DNA of 64,000 nucleotides from Burkholderiaceae bacterium (GTDB taxonomy: Bacteria; Pseudomonadota; Gammaproteobacteria; Burkholderiales; Burkholderiaceae_E), in contig JAMLIS010000012.1 in the NCBI GenBank assembly GCA_023954015.1, positions 48,659 to 112,658 of the forward strand, read 5' to 3'. Every line of letters starts with the position of its first letter. Position 1 is the stretch's first letter. This document shows positions 17,025-33,224 of the stretch, piece by piece. A program made the translations under genes and the position numbers. Below the pieces are notes generated by a model. The model was not told the origin of the DNA and did not search any database. It saw only the letters and a list, made by a program, of their open reading frames with translations.

Positions 17025-19397
17025 TCAGCGGTCGAGCAGGAAGGCGCGGCCCTGCTCGAAACGCTCGCGCAACTCGTCGATGCGCAGCGACATCGCACGC
17101 CGGTCCGCACGGCGAACGAGCAGCGCCACCGTGCGCCGGCGGTTGATCCACGCCACCTTGGAATGTCCGCTCGCGCCGTCGCGCGCCACCAGTTCGATCC
17201 AGTCGCCGCGGGCAATCCGACCGACGGCGTGCTCGGCAGCGAGTTGCAGGCGTCGCGGGGTCTGCGGCAGGTCGTCGAGGTCGAGCGATTCGAGGATCTC
17301 GAGCAGCTTGCGTCCGGGGCCCTCGCCCTCGATGGCGGCCGCTTCGACCGGAATCCCGTCCTGCGGCGCTGCAGCGACTCTTTCGGGCGCCGCGGGCTCG
17401 ACGGATGGAATCGTCTGCGGCGCGGGCACCGTCGTCGTCTCGACCGGTGGGGCCTGCGTTCGAGTGCGGGTCGCTTCACGCTCGCGGTCGCGCCGCTGCA
17501 TGCGTCGAAGATGGATGAGGAACAGTTCGTCGAAGAACGACTTGAACTCTTCGTCCTTGGCGCCGATCTCGCGCATGCCCTGGGTCATCAGGCGGATCAG
17601 CGGCGGGATGCGCTGCGCAAGTTCGCGCCGGCTGTGGCGCTCCGCACCGTCGTCGAGGCTCCACAGGAGGTCGTCGACGACGCGCAGCGATACCTGGAAT
17701 TCGGCGCTTTGTTCGCCGTCGCGCAGCGCCGCGGTGCGCAGGTGGCGCAGCCAGACGTTCATCACGAAATCGCGCACCGAATCCGGCGTCGTGTGTCGCT
17801 GCAGGCGATCGGCAAGCATCGCGTGCAGCTGGCCGGTGACTTCCTCTTCGCGCTCGCGGCTGGGCCTGCGCGCGTAGTCGCGCCGGTTGCGCCGGCCCGG
17901 CGTTTCCTCCAGCGAGCGGCGCTCGCGCACGACGTGGTCGATCAACTGGCCGACGCTGCGCGCGGCGCGCGAGTATTCCTTCTGCACCTGCTGCGCCATC
18001 ACGGCCGAGCGCGCCTGCAACGCGCTGGTGACGATCTCCACCGCGCGAACGACCGTCTCGAGCCGGCGGTGCAACTCGCTGCCCCGCGTGATTTCGTCCG
18101 AGAACGCCGCCGAGATCGCGCCGAAATGCTCGACGAGCCGGCGCAGCGAGCGCGGATCGTCGCCGAGGTAGCCCGAGTCGAGCAGCGACAGCGCGAGCGC
18201 CGGCTGCTGCAGTCGCCAGACGAGCGGTCGCGCCGCCTCGGGCACGCGGCGATCGTCGATCACGTAATCGAACATCGCCGAGACGAGATCGACGACCGCA
18301 ACCTGCGCGGGCGGCGCGCCGGCCTCGCGCAGCCGCGCTCGCACATTGCCGAAGAATTCCGCCCGCGCTTCGCGGCTGTACGGCATCGCGCCGATCGAGT
18401 GCGCGAAGGCGATCGCGTCGCGCTCCAGGTCGAGCACCGGCTGCAAGGTCGGCAACGTTGCCAGGCGAGGACCGGCGGCCTCGCCGGCCAGCGGCGAAGT
18501 GCCGAGCGTGGCCGCGTCACGTTCGGCACGCGCCGAAAGGTCGACCGCGCGCGCGGGGTCGGCTGTCTGCAGGCTGGCGTCGGGAGCGACCGGTCGGACG
18601 CTTCCGTCGGCGATGCGCGGACCGCCGGCAACGGGCGGCGGCGCCGCCGACGCCGGCGGCGACGCGGCGTCGTCGTCCCGGGGCGCCTCGGCGGAACGAT
18701 CGCCGGACGTTCGCTCGTCGCGTTGCGTCCTCGCCTCGCCGCTCGGGTGCGACTCGGGCACTTCGTCGGAGACGCCCAGTTGTGCGAGCAGTCGCTCGGC
18801 CGCGTCGATGGCATCGGCGATCGGTTCGGCGAATCGCTTCCAGGCGAAATGCCGCAGCCGGTCGCGCGCGTACGCACCCTCGGCTGCATCGGCGAGGCTT
18901 GCAAGCAGCGCGGCGGCCATCGTGCGCGCGCCGAGCGGATTTCGTTCGTCGTCGTCCCACGCGAAGGAACCGGCGAGCAGCCTGCGCAAGCGCGCGACGT
19001 AATGCGGATAGATCGCCCCCGAGAGCTCGCGCGCCTCGCGCGCGAGTTCGCCGGCGGCGATCTGCTGCTCGAGTTCCTCGTCGTCGACGAGGGCGAGCGC
19101 GCCGCCCGCCGGTTCGCGTGCCGCGTCCAGGCAGCGCTGCACGCGTCGATCGAGCGCGCGCACCACGTCGTCCACGCGGCGCGGCGCTTCGCGGCGCAGG
19201 CGCGTCGCCGCGGCGAACATCGCCTGCCGACCGCGCCCGTCGGGTGCACGATCGGCGGCCTCGTCGAGCGCTTCGGCCAGTGCCGGAAGACCGCGGTGCG
19301 CCGCATCTCGCAAGGCTTCGGCGACCCGCGCGCGCACCTGCTCGAACAGCGGCGAAGGCTGCGGCGGCGGGAAGCGGGACGGAAGCGGTTCGGGCAT
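17025..19397 (-). CDS. DUF1631 family protein
   Basis: This 790-residue soluble protein matches the DUF1631 family by overall layout. The N-terminal third is helical (A-L-D-R-R-V-Q-R-C-L-D, E-L-S-G-A-I-Y-P-H-Y). A proline- and alanine-rich variable region of about 110 residues follows, then a conserved middle (S-L-L-D-S-G-Y-L-G-D, P-L-V-W-R-L-Q-Q-P) and a small beta-rich C-terminal domain (G-D-W-I-E-L, then K-V-A-W-I-N-R-R-R). The C-terminal end resembles a PilZ-like module, which would suggest c-di-GMP binding, but the R-x-x-x-R motif is not clear. Function is unknown. It stands alone between the liv operon and tRNA-Ser. Confidence 0.82.
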   Translation of the reverse strand: MPEPLPSRFPPPQPSPLFEQVRARVAEALRDAAHRGLPALAEALDEAADRAPDGRGRQAMFAAATRLRREAPRRVDDVVRALDRRVQRCLDAAREPAGGALALVDDEELEQQIAAGELAREARELSGAIYPHYVARLRRLLAGSFAWDDDERNPLGARTMAAALLASLADAAEGAYARDRLRHFAWKRFAEPIADAIDAAERLLAQLGVSDEVPESHPSGEARTQRDERTSGDRSAEAPRDDDAASPPASAAPPPVAGGPRIADGSVRPVAPDASLQTADPARAVDLSARAERDAATLGTSPLAGEAAGPRLATLPTLQPVLDLERDAIAFAHSIGAMPYSREARAEFFGNVRARLREAGAPPAQVAVVDLVSAMFDYVIDDRRVPEAARPLVWRLQQPALALSLLDSGYLGDDPRSLRRLVEHFGAISAAFSDEITRGSELHRRLETVVRAVEIVTSALQARSAVMAQQVQKEYSRAARSVGQLIDHVVRERRSLEETPGRRNRRDYARRPSREREEEVTGQLHAMLADRLQRHTTPDSVRDFVMNVWLRHLRTAALRDGEQSAEFQVSLRVVDDLLWSLDDGAERHSRRELAQRIPPLIRLMTQGMREIGAKDEEFKSFFDELFLIHLRRMQRRDREREATRTRTQAPPVETTTVPAPQTIPSVEPAAPERVAAAPQDGIPVEAAAIEGEGPGRKLLEILESLDLDDLPQTPRRLQLAAEHAVGRIARGDWIELVARDGASGHSKVAWINRRRTVALLVRRADRRAMSLRIDELRERFEQGRAFLLDR

Positions 19398-19657
19398 CGG
19401 GGTTCGTCGGGCGCACCCCCGCTACCGGGAACGAAAGAAGACCGGGCAGGTCGTGCGAACAGGCGCGATGCTAGCGGATCGGGTGCGCGCCAGGCGTGAA
19501 CAAATCGAGCGATGCATCGCCGAAGCGAAGCGACCGATGCGGTTCCGCACGAGCCGCTCTACAGCGTGCGTGACCGATGTCACGCGCGTGCCCGGCGGGC
19601 GCCGGTGTCGGGCGAAGGAAACGAAGTGGGCCCGCGCGGCCCAAGCGTGGCGGCGTC

Positions 19658-19748
19658 TGGCGGAAAGGGTGGGATTCGAACCCACGGTACGGATTGACCG
19701 TACACCGGATTTCGAGTCCGGCGCATTCGACCACTCTGCCACCTTTCC
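19658..19748 (-). tRNA. tRNA-Ser (anticodon CGA)
   Basis: A 91-nt class II tRNA with a long variable arm. The acceptor is GGAAAGG with CCTTTCC, discriminator G, and CCA is encoded at 19658-19660. The anticodon arm CCGGA-CTCGAAA-TCCGG gives anticodon CGA. The variable arm is GTACGG-TCAA-TCCGTAC-like, and the T arm is GGGTTCGAATCCC. Confidence 0.97.
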
Positions 19749-19781
19749 GGGATCGCGCGCATCGCACGCGCGAAGCCGGCA

Positions 19782-19787
19782 ATTATA
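19782..19787 (-). promoter_or_regulatory. -10 hexamer of the tRNA-Ser promoter
   Basis: A consensus TATAAT on the minus strand lies about 33 bases before the mature tRNA 5' end, just downstream of serS. The -35 is poor, so part of the supply may be read-through from serS. Confidence 0.45.
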
Positions 19788-19848
19788 GCAAAGCGGCCAT
19801 CCGCGACGGGCAGACCGAACGCCGCTCCGCCGACCCACGCCCGGCGCC

Positions 19849-22553
<2,705 letters not shown>

Positions 22554-22579
<26 letters not shown>

Positions 22580-23786
22580 GGATGCGCGTCGCGCGGCCGG
22601 TGCGGAAGGCGCCGAGAATCAGCAGCGCCTGCGCCGCCGCGATCCCGACGAAGACGAGCTTCGGCGAGTGCGCGTCCATCAGCATGCCGAACAGCAGCGG
22701 CGAGGTGGACATGCCGAGATCGAGCCCCGAATAGACGACGCCGTAGACGCGGCCGGTGGCACCCGGCGGCGTGGCGCGCCGGATCAGCATGTCGCGCGAC
22801 GGGTTCGCCAGGCCGGAGGCCGCGCCCATCGCCGCGAAGACGAAAGGCACCGCCACTCCGGGCCACGGCAGCCAGGCAAGGCTCAACCCGAGCAGAGCCG
22901 CCGCACCGAAGCACGCGGCGATCACGCGCTCGGCACGCTCCGGATCGCCGGCGATGAAGCCGCCGAGCAGCGTACCGCCCGCGCTGGCGAGCATGAACGC
23001 CGTCAGGCACCAGGCGACCGCCGCCAGAGGAACGTCGTGCAGCAGGCGCGCCGCCTCCGGCGCGAAGCTCTGCACGCCGCCGAGCGCGAACGCGAAGGCG
23101 CAGAAGAAAGCGAAGCCCAGCCACACCGCCGGCAGTCGCAGGAAATCGAAGGCGCCCGCGCCACCGACGCGCGCCGACTCGCGCGCCTGCTGCGGCACCT
23201 GCAGCGCGTCGCGATACCACCAGACGACGGCAAGCACGACGAGCGCGACGAGCGCCGCGCCCACGAAAGCGCTGCGCCATCCGGCGAACTGCGCGATCGT
23301 GACGAGGAAGACCGGCGCCGCCGCCCATCCGAGATTTCCCGAGACGCCGTGCGCGGCGTAGGCGTGCCCGATGCGGGCATGCGAGATTCGCGCGTTCAGG
23401 ATCGAGTAGTCGACCGGATGGAACGACGCATTGCCCAGTCCCGCCAGCAGTGCCCCGACAGCGAGCATCACGTAACCGTTGCTCGCCGCCAGCACCAGAG
23501 CAGCGAGCACGAACAGCGCGATCGAGCCGAGCATCACCGGCAGCGCACCGACGCGATCGACGAGAAAGCCGGCGAGCGACTGACCGATTCCGGAAACGAC
23601 GAAGAAAATCGTCATCAGCAGGCCGAGTTCCGCGTACGACAGCGCGAACGCATCCCTCAACCAGGGGAACAGCGGCGCGAGCAGCAGTTGCGAGAAGTGC
23701 GACAGCGAGTGCGCCAGCGCGACGACGCCGACGATGCGGACGTCCCCGGCAGGCGCACCGGACGCAGCGGCGGAATTCTTTCTCAT
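22554..23786 (-). CDS. Major facilitator superfamily transporter
   Basis: This 410-residue protein has 12 predicted membrane segments and the MFS loop motif G-x-L-V-D-R-V-G between segments 2 and 3. The N-terminal half, A-L-A-H-S-L-S-H-F and A-L-S-Y-A-E-L-G-L-L, resembles the fosmidomycin-resistance (Fsr) branch of drug exporters. The start is the ATG at 23786; the frame stays open upstream into lolA but without family sequence. It sits between lolA and rarA, genes that are normally adjacent in this order of bacteria. Substrate is not predictable. Confidence 0.88.
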
Positions 23787-23815
23787 CGACGCGATTCTAC
23801 GCGGGCCGCACCGTC

Positions 23816-24574
23816 TCACTGCTCGACGACGTCGGCCGTCGGCGGAGGCACGAAACGGAACGTGTCGGCCGCGAGCCGGGGGTCGCGCACGACATCGTGG
23901 AACTCGAATCGCACCGTCCGGCCGAATGCATCCTGCACCTGCATCGCTGCCGGCAGCCCGCCGCGAAAGCCCAGTTCGATGCGCTGGTAGCCGGTTTCGG
24001 CATTGCGCGGCAACGCCTCGATCCAGTCGAGGCCGTCGCGCTCGGCAAGCGCGCGCAAGCGAAATCCGGACTCGACGTCGCTCGAACCGAACAGGATCGC
24101 CGCCGGCGTGGATGCGAGCGCATCGCGAAGCTTGCGCACCGTCACCTGGTTCAGGTCCTTGTCGTAGAAGTACAGTCGCTCGCCGTCGCCGAGCAGCACC
24201 TGTTCGAAGGGCTCGGTGACTTCCCAGCGAAAGCGTCCGGGGCGCTCGAAGGCAAAGTGCCCGCGGCTGGACTCGACGACGCGTCCGTCGCGCAGGATCT
24301 GCTGTGTGAACGTACCGCTCGCCGACTGCGTGGTCGACAGGAATTCCTGCAGCGCATCGGCTGCCGCGGCTTGCGCGTACACCGGCAGGAACGCGAGCAG
24401 CGCGGGCGCGAACGCAGCCCCGAACGCGGCCTGGGCCACGGGCGCGAGCCGCCTGGGCGCGATTGCGAGCGTCGCCCCGATCGCGCGCGCAGCGCGAAGC
24501 ACGCCGGCGAAGACGACGCAGACGATGCAGACGAAGAATGCCGCCACCCGCGAATGTGCTCGCCCGGGGCACAT
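23816..24574 (-). CDS. lolA: Outer-membrane lipoprotein carrier protein LolA
   Basis: LolA shuttles lipoproteins across the periplasm from LolCDE to LolB. The mature part begins near A-D-A-L-Q-E-F-L and carries family blocks G-T-F-T-Q-Q, R-P-G-R-F-R-W-E and D-x-D-L-N-Q-V-T. The N-terminus is odd: from the ATG at 24574 there are two hydrophobic stretches (about 11-26 and 48-72) before the mature domain instead of one short signal peptide. The second looks like the cleaved signal. GTG or other later starts give no basic n-region, so the true start is uncertain. It follows ftsK by about 60 bases. Confidence 0.9.
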   Translation of the reverse strand: MCPGRAHSRVAAFFVCIVCVVFAGVLRAARAIGATLAIAPRRLAPVAQAAFGAAFAPALLAFLPVYAQAAAADALQEFLSTTQSASGTFTQQILRDGRVVESSRGHFAFERPGRFRWEVTEPFEQVLLGDGERLYFYDKDLNQVTVRKLRDALASTPAAILFGSSDVESGFRLRALAERDGLDWIEALPRNAETGYQRIELGFRGGLPAAMQVQDAFGRTVRFEFHDVVRDPRLAADTFRFVPPPTADVVEQ

Positions 24575-24635
24575 CTCAGAGCGGCCGGAGCGATCGGGCG
24601 AGCCGGTCGTGCATCGGCAACGGGTTCCCAACTTG

Positions 24636-27002
24636 TCAAGCGTCCTGCGAAGCGGGGACGAGGATCTCGCGGTTGCCGTTGGTCGCCATCGCCGAGACTA
24701 GGCCCGAACGCTCCATCTGCTCGAGCAGGCGGGCGGACCGGTTGTAGCCGATGCGCAGGTGCCGTTGCACGAGCGAGATCGAAGCGCGCCGATGCTTGAC
24801 GACGACCGCGACCGCCTGGTCGTACAGCGGATCCGACTCGCCGTCGACGCCGGCCTCCGTCAACGTCTGGGAGAGCCCGCCGAAGCCCACGGCGCTGCCC
24901 GCGTCGACCTCCTCGGGAACGCCCCCCTCGAGGATGCCTTCGACGTACTGCGGGTCGGCGAGCTGGCGCCAGTGATCGACCACCTTGTGCACCTCGCCGT
25001 CGGCCACGAAGGCGCCATGCACGCGCATCGGCACCCCGCCGCCCGGCGGCAGGTACAGCATGTCGCCCTGCCCCAACAGGGATTCGGCGCCCATCTGGTC
25101 GAGGATGGTGCGCGAGTCGATCTTCGAGGACACCTGGAAGGCGATGCGCGTCGGGATGTTCGCCTTGATCAGGCCGGTGATGACGTCCACCGACGGGCGC
25201 TGCGTGGCGAGGATCAGGTGGATTCCGGCAGCGCGCGCCTTCTGCGCCAGCCGGGCGATCAGTTCCTCGATCTTCTTGCCGACGACCATCATCAGGTCGG
25301 CGAGTTCGTCGATGACGACGACGATCTGCGGCAGCGAACCGAGCGGCTCGGGCGCGTCGGGGGTGAGCGAGAACGGATTGGGGATCAGCTCCTCGCGCCG
25401 CGCCGCGTCGGCGATACGGCTGTTGTAGCCGGAGAGGTTGCGCACGCCCAGCTTGCTCATCAGCCGGTAGCGCCGTTCCATCTCCGCCACGCACCAGTTC
25501 AGCGCATTGCCCGCCTGGCGCATGTCGGTGACCACCGGCGCGAGCAGGTGCGGAATGCCCTCGTAGGTGCTCATCTCGAGCATCTTCGGATCGATCAGGA
25601 TCAGCCGCACCTGCGACGGGTCGCTCTTGTAGAGCAGCGACAGCAGCATTGCGTTGATTCCCACCGACTTGCCCGAACCGGTCGTGCCGGCGACGAGCAG
25701 GTGCGGCATCTTCGCCAGGTCGACGACGATCGGCAATCCGGCGATGTCCTTGCCGAGCGCGAGCGTGAGCGGCGAGGCACTGCCGGCGTAGACCTGCGAA
25801 GCGAGGATCTCCGACAGGCGTACCGTCTGCCGGCGCGCATTCGGCAATTCGAGCCCCATCAGGTTCTTGCCCGGGATCGTCTCGACGACGCGGATCGAGA
25901 CGAGCGACAGCGCCCGTGCGAGATCCTTCGACAGGTTGACGATCTGCGCACCCTTCACGCCGGTGGCCGGCTCGATCTCGTAGCGCGTGATCACCGGCCC
26001 CGGGTAGGCGGCGGCGACATTCGCGGCGACGTTGAAATCTGAGAGCTTCTTCTCGATGAGCCGCGACGTGTATTCGAGCGTTTCGGCAGACACGGTCTCG
26101 GTCGCCACCGGCGGTTCGTCGAGCAACGAGATCGGCGGCAGTTGCGTGTCGGCTGGCAGATCGACGAAGAGCGGCGTCTGGCGCTCGGCTTCGGCACGCT
26201 CCGAGCGCTCGATCCGCGCCGGCGGCGCCTCGATGCGCACCGGCTCCGGATCGTCGTCGAGTATGCGGCGCTTGACCTGCACCTGCTCGTCGCGCACGGT
26301 GGCCGCGACCTCGCCGATCCGGCGATCCTTCCAGGCGGTCGCCGCCTCCACCACGCGCTGGGCGAGCCATTCGAGCGCAAAGCCCACGCGTTCGAAGATC
26401 GTCAGCCACGACCATCCCGACCACAGGCTGAAGCCGGCGGCGACCATGACCAGCAGCGCGAGCGTTCCGCCGACGGCGCCCAGCGCCACGAACAGCGGAT
26501 CGGCCAGCTGCGCGCCGAGGATGCCGCCCGGGCCCATCGGCAACGCCACCTGCAACGAGTGCAGCCGCGCCGACTCGATGCCGACGGTGCCGAGCAGCAG
26601 CAGCGCGAACCCCAGCCAGCGCTCCCACGGAAAGCGATGCGCCTCGGCCTCCGGCGGCGTCGCGCGCAGTGCGCGAAAGCCGCGCAACACCGCCACCGCG
26701 AGCAGCGCGACGAACAGGTACGCGCTCAGCCCGAACAGGTACAGCAAGAGGTCGGCGAACCAGGCGCCGACGCGCCCACCGGCATTCGCGACGGCGTTGC
26801 CGGGCACCGCGTGCGACCAGCCCGGATCGGCCTTGTCGTAGGTCGCCAGGATCAGCAGCAGAAAGACGCCGAATGCGCCCATCGCGATCCAGCGCGATTC
26901 GTGCAACAGGCGCAGGGCGCGCTCGGGAATACGGAATTCGGCTCCGGCAGTGCGCGCCGGTGCACGCCGCGACGAAGCGGTTGTCGCGCTCATCCTTGCC
27001 AT
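24636..27002 (-). CDS. ftsK: DNA translocase FtsK
   Basis: This 788-residue translocase moves chromosomes through the division septum and activates XerCD recombination. The N-terminal membrane domain has four segments (about 35-195). A linker of about 110 residues follows, then the motor with Walker A G-T-T-G-S-G-K-S at about 436-443 and Walker [12 protein letters not shown], and a C-terminal gamma winged helix ([20 protein letters not shown]) that reads KOPS sites. The linker is short compared with E. coli FtsK (1329 residues) but usual for this group. A second ATG lies three codons downstream. Confidence 0.96.
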   Translation of the reverse strand: MARMSATTASSRRAPARTAGAEFRIPERALRLLHESRWIAMGAFGVFLLLILATYDKADPGWSHAVPGNAVANAGGRVGAWFADLLLYLFGLSAYLFVALLAVAVLRGFRALRATPPEAEAHRFPWERWLGFALLLLGTVGIESARLHSLQVALPMGPGGILGAQLADPLFVALGAVGGTLALLVMVAAGFSLWSGWSWLTIFERVGFALEWLAQRVVEAATAWKDRRIGEVAATVRDEQVQVKRRILDDDPEPVRIEAPPARIERSERAEAERQTPLFVDLPADTQLPPISLLDEPPVATETVSAETLEYTSRLIEKKLSDFNVAANVAAAYPGPVITRYEIEPATGVKGAQIVNLSKDLARALSLVSIRVVETIPGKNLMGLELPNARRQTVRLSEILASQVYAGSASPLTLALGKDIAGLPIVVDLAKMPHLLVAGTTGSGKSVGINAMLLSLLYKSDPSQVRLILIDPKMLEMSTYEGIPHLLAPVVTDMRQAGNALNWCVAEMERRYRLMSKLGVRNLSGYNSRIADAARREELIPNPFSLTPDAPEPLGSLPQIVVVIDELADLMMVVGKKIEELIARLAQKARAAGIHLILATQRPSVDVITGLIKANIPTRIAFQVSSKIDSRTILDQMGAESLLGQGDMLYLPPGGGVPMRVHGAFVADGEVHKVVDHWRQLADPQYVEGILEGGVPEEVDAGSAVGFGGLSQTLTEAGVDGESDPLYDQAVAVVVKHRRASISLVQRHLRIGYNRSARLLEQMERSGLVSAMATNGNREILVPASQDA

Positions 27003-27018
27003 CGATCGGTGCTTCGGC

Positions 27019-27693
27019 TCAGCTGATGTAGGAAGCGATCTTCTCGCGCAGCATCAGGCGACCCTCGGGCATCGGAACGATGTATCCGTCGGTCTCCAGG
27101 CCCTTCATCACGCGCGAGACCATCTCGCGCGAAGCGCCGATCATCTTCGCGATTTCCTGGCGCGGCAGCCGGTTGCGCACGACGCGCTCGCCGCCGACCT
27201 GCTCGGAAAAATCGAGCAGCACGCGCGCCACGCGTCCGTAGACGTCGAGCAGCGCGAGCGTTTCGATCTTCTGGTCCGCTTCACGCAGGCGGCGCACGAG
27301 ACCGCGCATCACCTGCATGCACATGTCGTTGCTCTGCAGCAGCATCGACTTGAAGCTCTCCTTGGCAATCGACATGAAGTCGCACGACTCCAGCGTGATG
27401 ACGCTCGCCGAGCGTGGCGCATCGTCGATGAGGCTCATCTCGCCGAAGAAGTCGCCCGAGCCGAGCACAGCGAGAATGACTTCCTTGCCTTCGGAATCGG
27501 AGCGCTGCACCTTCGCACGGCCCGACAGCAGGATGTACAGCGACTGCGAAGGCTCGCCTTCGGAAACGATCGTGCGTCCCTTCGGGAAGTTGCGACGAGC
27601 GCTGGCGGCCGCGAGCGACTCGATCTGCTGCTCGTTCAGCGCCGACAGCAGCGGCACCCGGCGCAGGAACGCCTTGTTTTCTTCGTGAGCCAT
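27019..27693 (-). CDS. Crp/Fnr-family transcriptional regulator
   Basis: This 224-residue protein has a cyclic-nucleotide-binding fold (about 15-125) with [16 protein letters not shown], where R-S matches the cAMP-phosphate contact of Crp. A dimer helix follows, then an [24 protein letters not shown]. No FNR-type cysteine cluster is present. The ATG at 27693 has AGAGG upstream; a GTG two codons earlier is less likely. It sits between ftsK and divergent trxB, and the ligand (cAMP or c-di-GMP) is open. Confidence 0.9.
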   Translation of the reverse strand: MAHEENKAFLRRVPLLSALNEQQIESLAAASARRNFPKGRTIVSEGEPSQSLYILLSGRAKVQRSDSEGKEVILAVLGSGDFFGEMSLIDDAPRSASVITLESCDFMSIAKESFKSMLLQSNDMCMQVMRGLVRRLREADQKIETLALLDVYGRVARVLLDFSEQVGGERVVRNRLPRQEIAKMIGASREMVSRVMKGLETDGYIVPMPEGRLMLREKIASYIS

Positions 27694-27816
27694 ACCCACC
27701 TCTCGTCGAACGCAGCAGCGGCTGCCTTCGGCACCGCGCTCCTATAATTCTGCACCACGTGTGCCCGATATCACGAAACGCTTCGAGAATCTCTGCGTAA
27801 GTTTATGATTCTTTGA

Positions 27817-29510
<1,694 letters not shown>

Positions 29511-29584
29511 AGGGGCCTGCGCGCGGACGGGCTGCTACGCAGAGCGCGGCGCGGACGAACGGCGCTGCCGCCCTGCGCCGTAGC

Positions 29585-30295
29585 TCAGGCCGGCGGTGGT
29601 CGGTGCGGTGTCTCTCCGTTCGGCGGCGGCTCGACGAGCAGTCCTCGCCGGGCGAGCCGCGCCGCATCCTCCGGCGTGTCGAGGTCGACGACGAAGTGAT
29701 CGTTCGGCGCCTCGATCCGATGCACGCGTTGCGGATGCGCCGCGAGCCAGCCGCGGCAGCCGGTCGACGGACCGGCCTCGAGCACCGGTTCGCGCATCGC
29801 GCCGGCGATGACGACCGGATTGCCGCGCGCACCCCCGTGAAAGGGGATCGCTGCGCTTCCCGCCGGCAGCGCTCGCCATTGCGCGAGCAGCCAGCGCAGA
29901 TCGTCGGTTTCGACGAGCGGCTGGTCGGCGAGCGCGAGGACGATCGCATCGAGCCCGGCGGGCAATGCGCGCAGGCCGGCATCGACCGATACCTGCTGCT
30001 CGCAGCCGACGTCGACACGACAGAACGCCCGCACGGGGAAGGTGTCGAGCTCCATGCGCACGCGCTGGGCGTCGCGTCCGAGCACGACGACGAGATGCCC
30101 GATCGGCACGCGCTGCAGCGCGCGCAGCGACCGACGCACGAGCGGCTCGCCGTCGACGCGCATCAGCAGCTTGTTCGGCCCTCCCATGCGGACCGCGCTG
30201 CCCGCGGCGAGCAGCACCGCCCCGAGTCGGGCCGCGTCGCCTGCCGCTGGCACAATGAAGCCGCTCTCGTCGGGATGCCTGTCACCGGAATGCAT
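29585..30295 (-). CDS. MobA-like NTP transferase (MocA family)
   Basis: This 236-residue protein carries the nucleotidyltransferase signature L-L-A-A-G-S-A-V-R-M-G-G-P-N-K-L-L and the metal-binding region A-L-A-D-Q-P. Family members transfer CMP or GMP to molybdopterin (MocA/MobA) or cytidylate to isoprenoid precursors; the A-D-Q-P motif points to the MocA group. No molybdenum cofactor gene or molybdoenzyme lies adjacent, so the substrate is inferred. Start: ATG 30295 was chosen; an in-frame start at 30319 is possible. Confidence 0.82.
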   Translation of the reverse strand: MHSGDRHPDESGFIVPAAGDAARLGAVLLAAGSAVRMGGPNKLLMRVDGEPLVRRSLRALQRVPIGHLVVVLGRDAQRVRMELDTFPVRAFCRVDVGCEQQVSVDAGLRALPAGLDAIVLALADQPLVETDDLRWLLAQWRALPAGSAAIPFHGGARGNPVVIAGAMREPVLEAGPSTGCRGWLAAHPQRVHRIEAPNDHFVVDLDTPEDAARLARRGLLVEPPPNGETPHRPPPA

Positions 30296-30420
30296 TTCGC
30301 GTTGCACTGCGCGGGTCACGGTGCGATCGAGTGTAGCCGAGCGCCTCGTGCCGTCGACCGGGCGGCGCAGCGAGCGGGCCCCGCGACGAACGGCATTCCC
30401 GCCATGGACAGCATCCCGCG

Positions 30421-31068
30421 GTGAACGACATGCCCGCTCAATGGCTCGCGCTGCTGCCGGGGCCGGTGCTCGAGCACGTTCCGGCGCTCGCGCTCGCCGC
30501 GGCGCTTGCGTGGGGCGCCGGATTGCGCCTGTACCTGGTGGTGTTCGTCTTCGGCCTGCTCGGGCGACTCGGCTGGTGGCCGTTGCCGGAGAGCCTCGAG
30601 CTGCTGGCGCACCCGGCAGTGCTCGCCGCCTCGGGCTTCGTGTCGGTGGTCGAACTGCTCGCCGACAAGATCCCCTGGATCGACAGCGCGTGGGATGCGG
30701 TGAACACTTTCATCCGGATTCCGGCCGGCGCGGCGCTGGCTGCGGCGGTATTCGGTGACTCGGGCGCAGCGTGGACACTCGCTGCGGCGCTGCTCGGCGG
30801 CACACTCACCGCCACCACGCATTTCGCGAAATCCGGTACGCGCGCCGCGGTGAACACTACGCCCGAGCCGGTATCGAACCTGGCACTGTCGTTCGGCGAG
30901 GACGTCGCCGTCGTCGGCGGCTTGTGGCTCGCGCATGCCCACCCGATGCTGTTCCTGCTTGCGCTGCTGGCGTTCCTGTTGTTCGCCGTGCTGCTGTTGC
31001 GAGCGATCGCGCGCGGCTTGCGTCGACTGTTCGGCGGCGCACGATCGCCCTCGTCGGCGGACCGCTGA
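30421..31068 (+). CDS. DUF4126 family membrane protein
   Basis: This 215-residue protein has about five hydrophobic segments. It contains W-G-A-G-L-R-L-Y, V-V-E-L-L-A-D-K-I-P-W-I-D-S-A-W-D, and T-T-H-F-A-K-S-G-T-R-A-A-V-N-T-T-P-E-P-V-S-N, all hallmark strings of DUF4126. Function is unknown. Start choice lies between the GTG at 30421 and the ATG at 30430; neither has a good ribosome-binding site. It stands between convergent and divergent neighbours with no operon partner. Confidence 0.85.
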   Translation: MNDMPAQWLALLPGPVLEHVPALALAAALAWGAGLRLYLVVFVFGLLGRLGWWPLPESLELLAHPAVLAASGFVSVVELLADKIPWIDSAWDAVNTFIRIPAGAALAAAVFGDSGAAWTLAAALLGGTLTATTHFAKSGTRAAVNTTPEPVSNLALSFGEDVAVVGGLWLAHAHPMLFLLALLAFLLFAVLLLRAIARGLRRLFGGARSPSSADR

Positions 31069-31150
31069 GCACCGGAATCCGGGCTCGCGTCGATTTGATC
31101 GAGCGGTAGCACGCCGGCGAACGCCAGGCGAAGCGCCGCCCCGCCGGATT

Positions 31151-33194
<2,044 letters not shown>

Positions 33195-33224
33195 CGAAGG
33201 AGGCTGGCTCTGGCGGACGGTCGG

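Noticed and set aside
16668..19499. A 943-codon plus-strand frame opposite the DUF1631 gene
   Set aside because: No start context or domain; its composition is typical of antisense translation in high-GC DNA.
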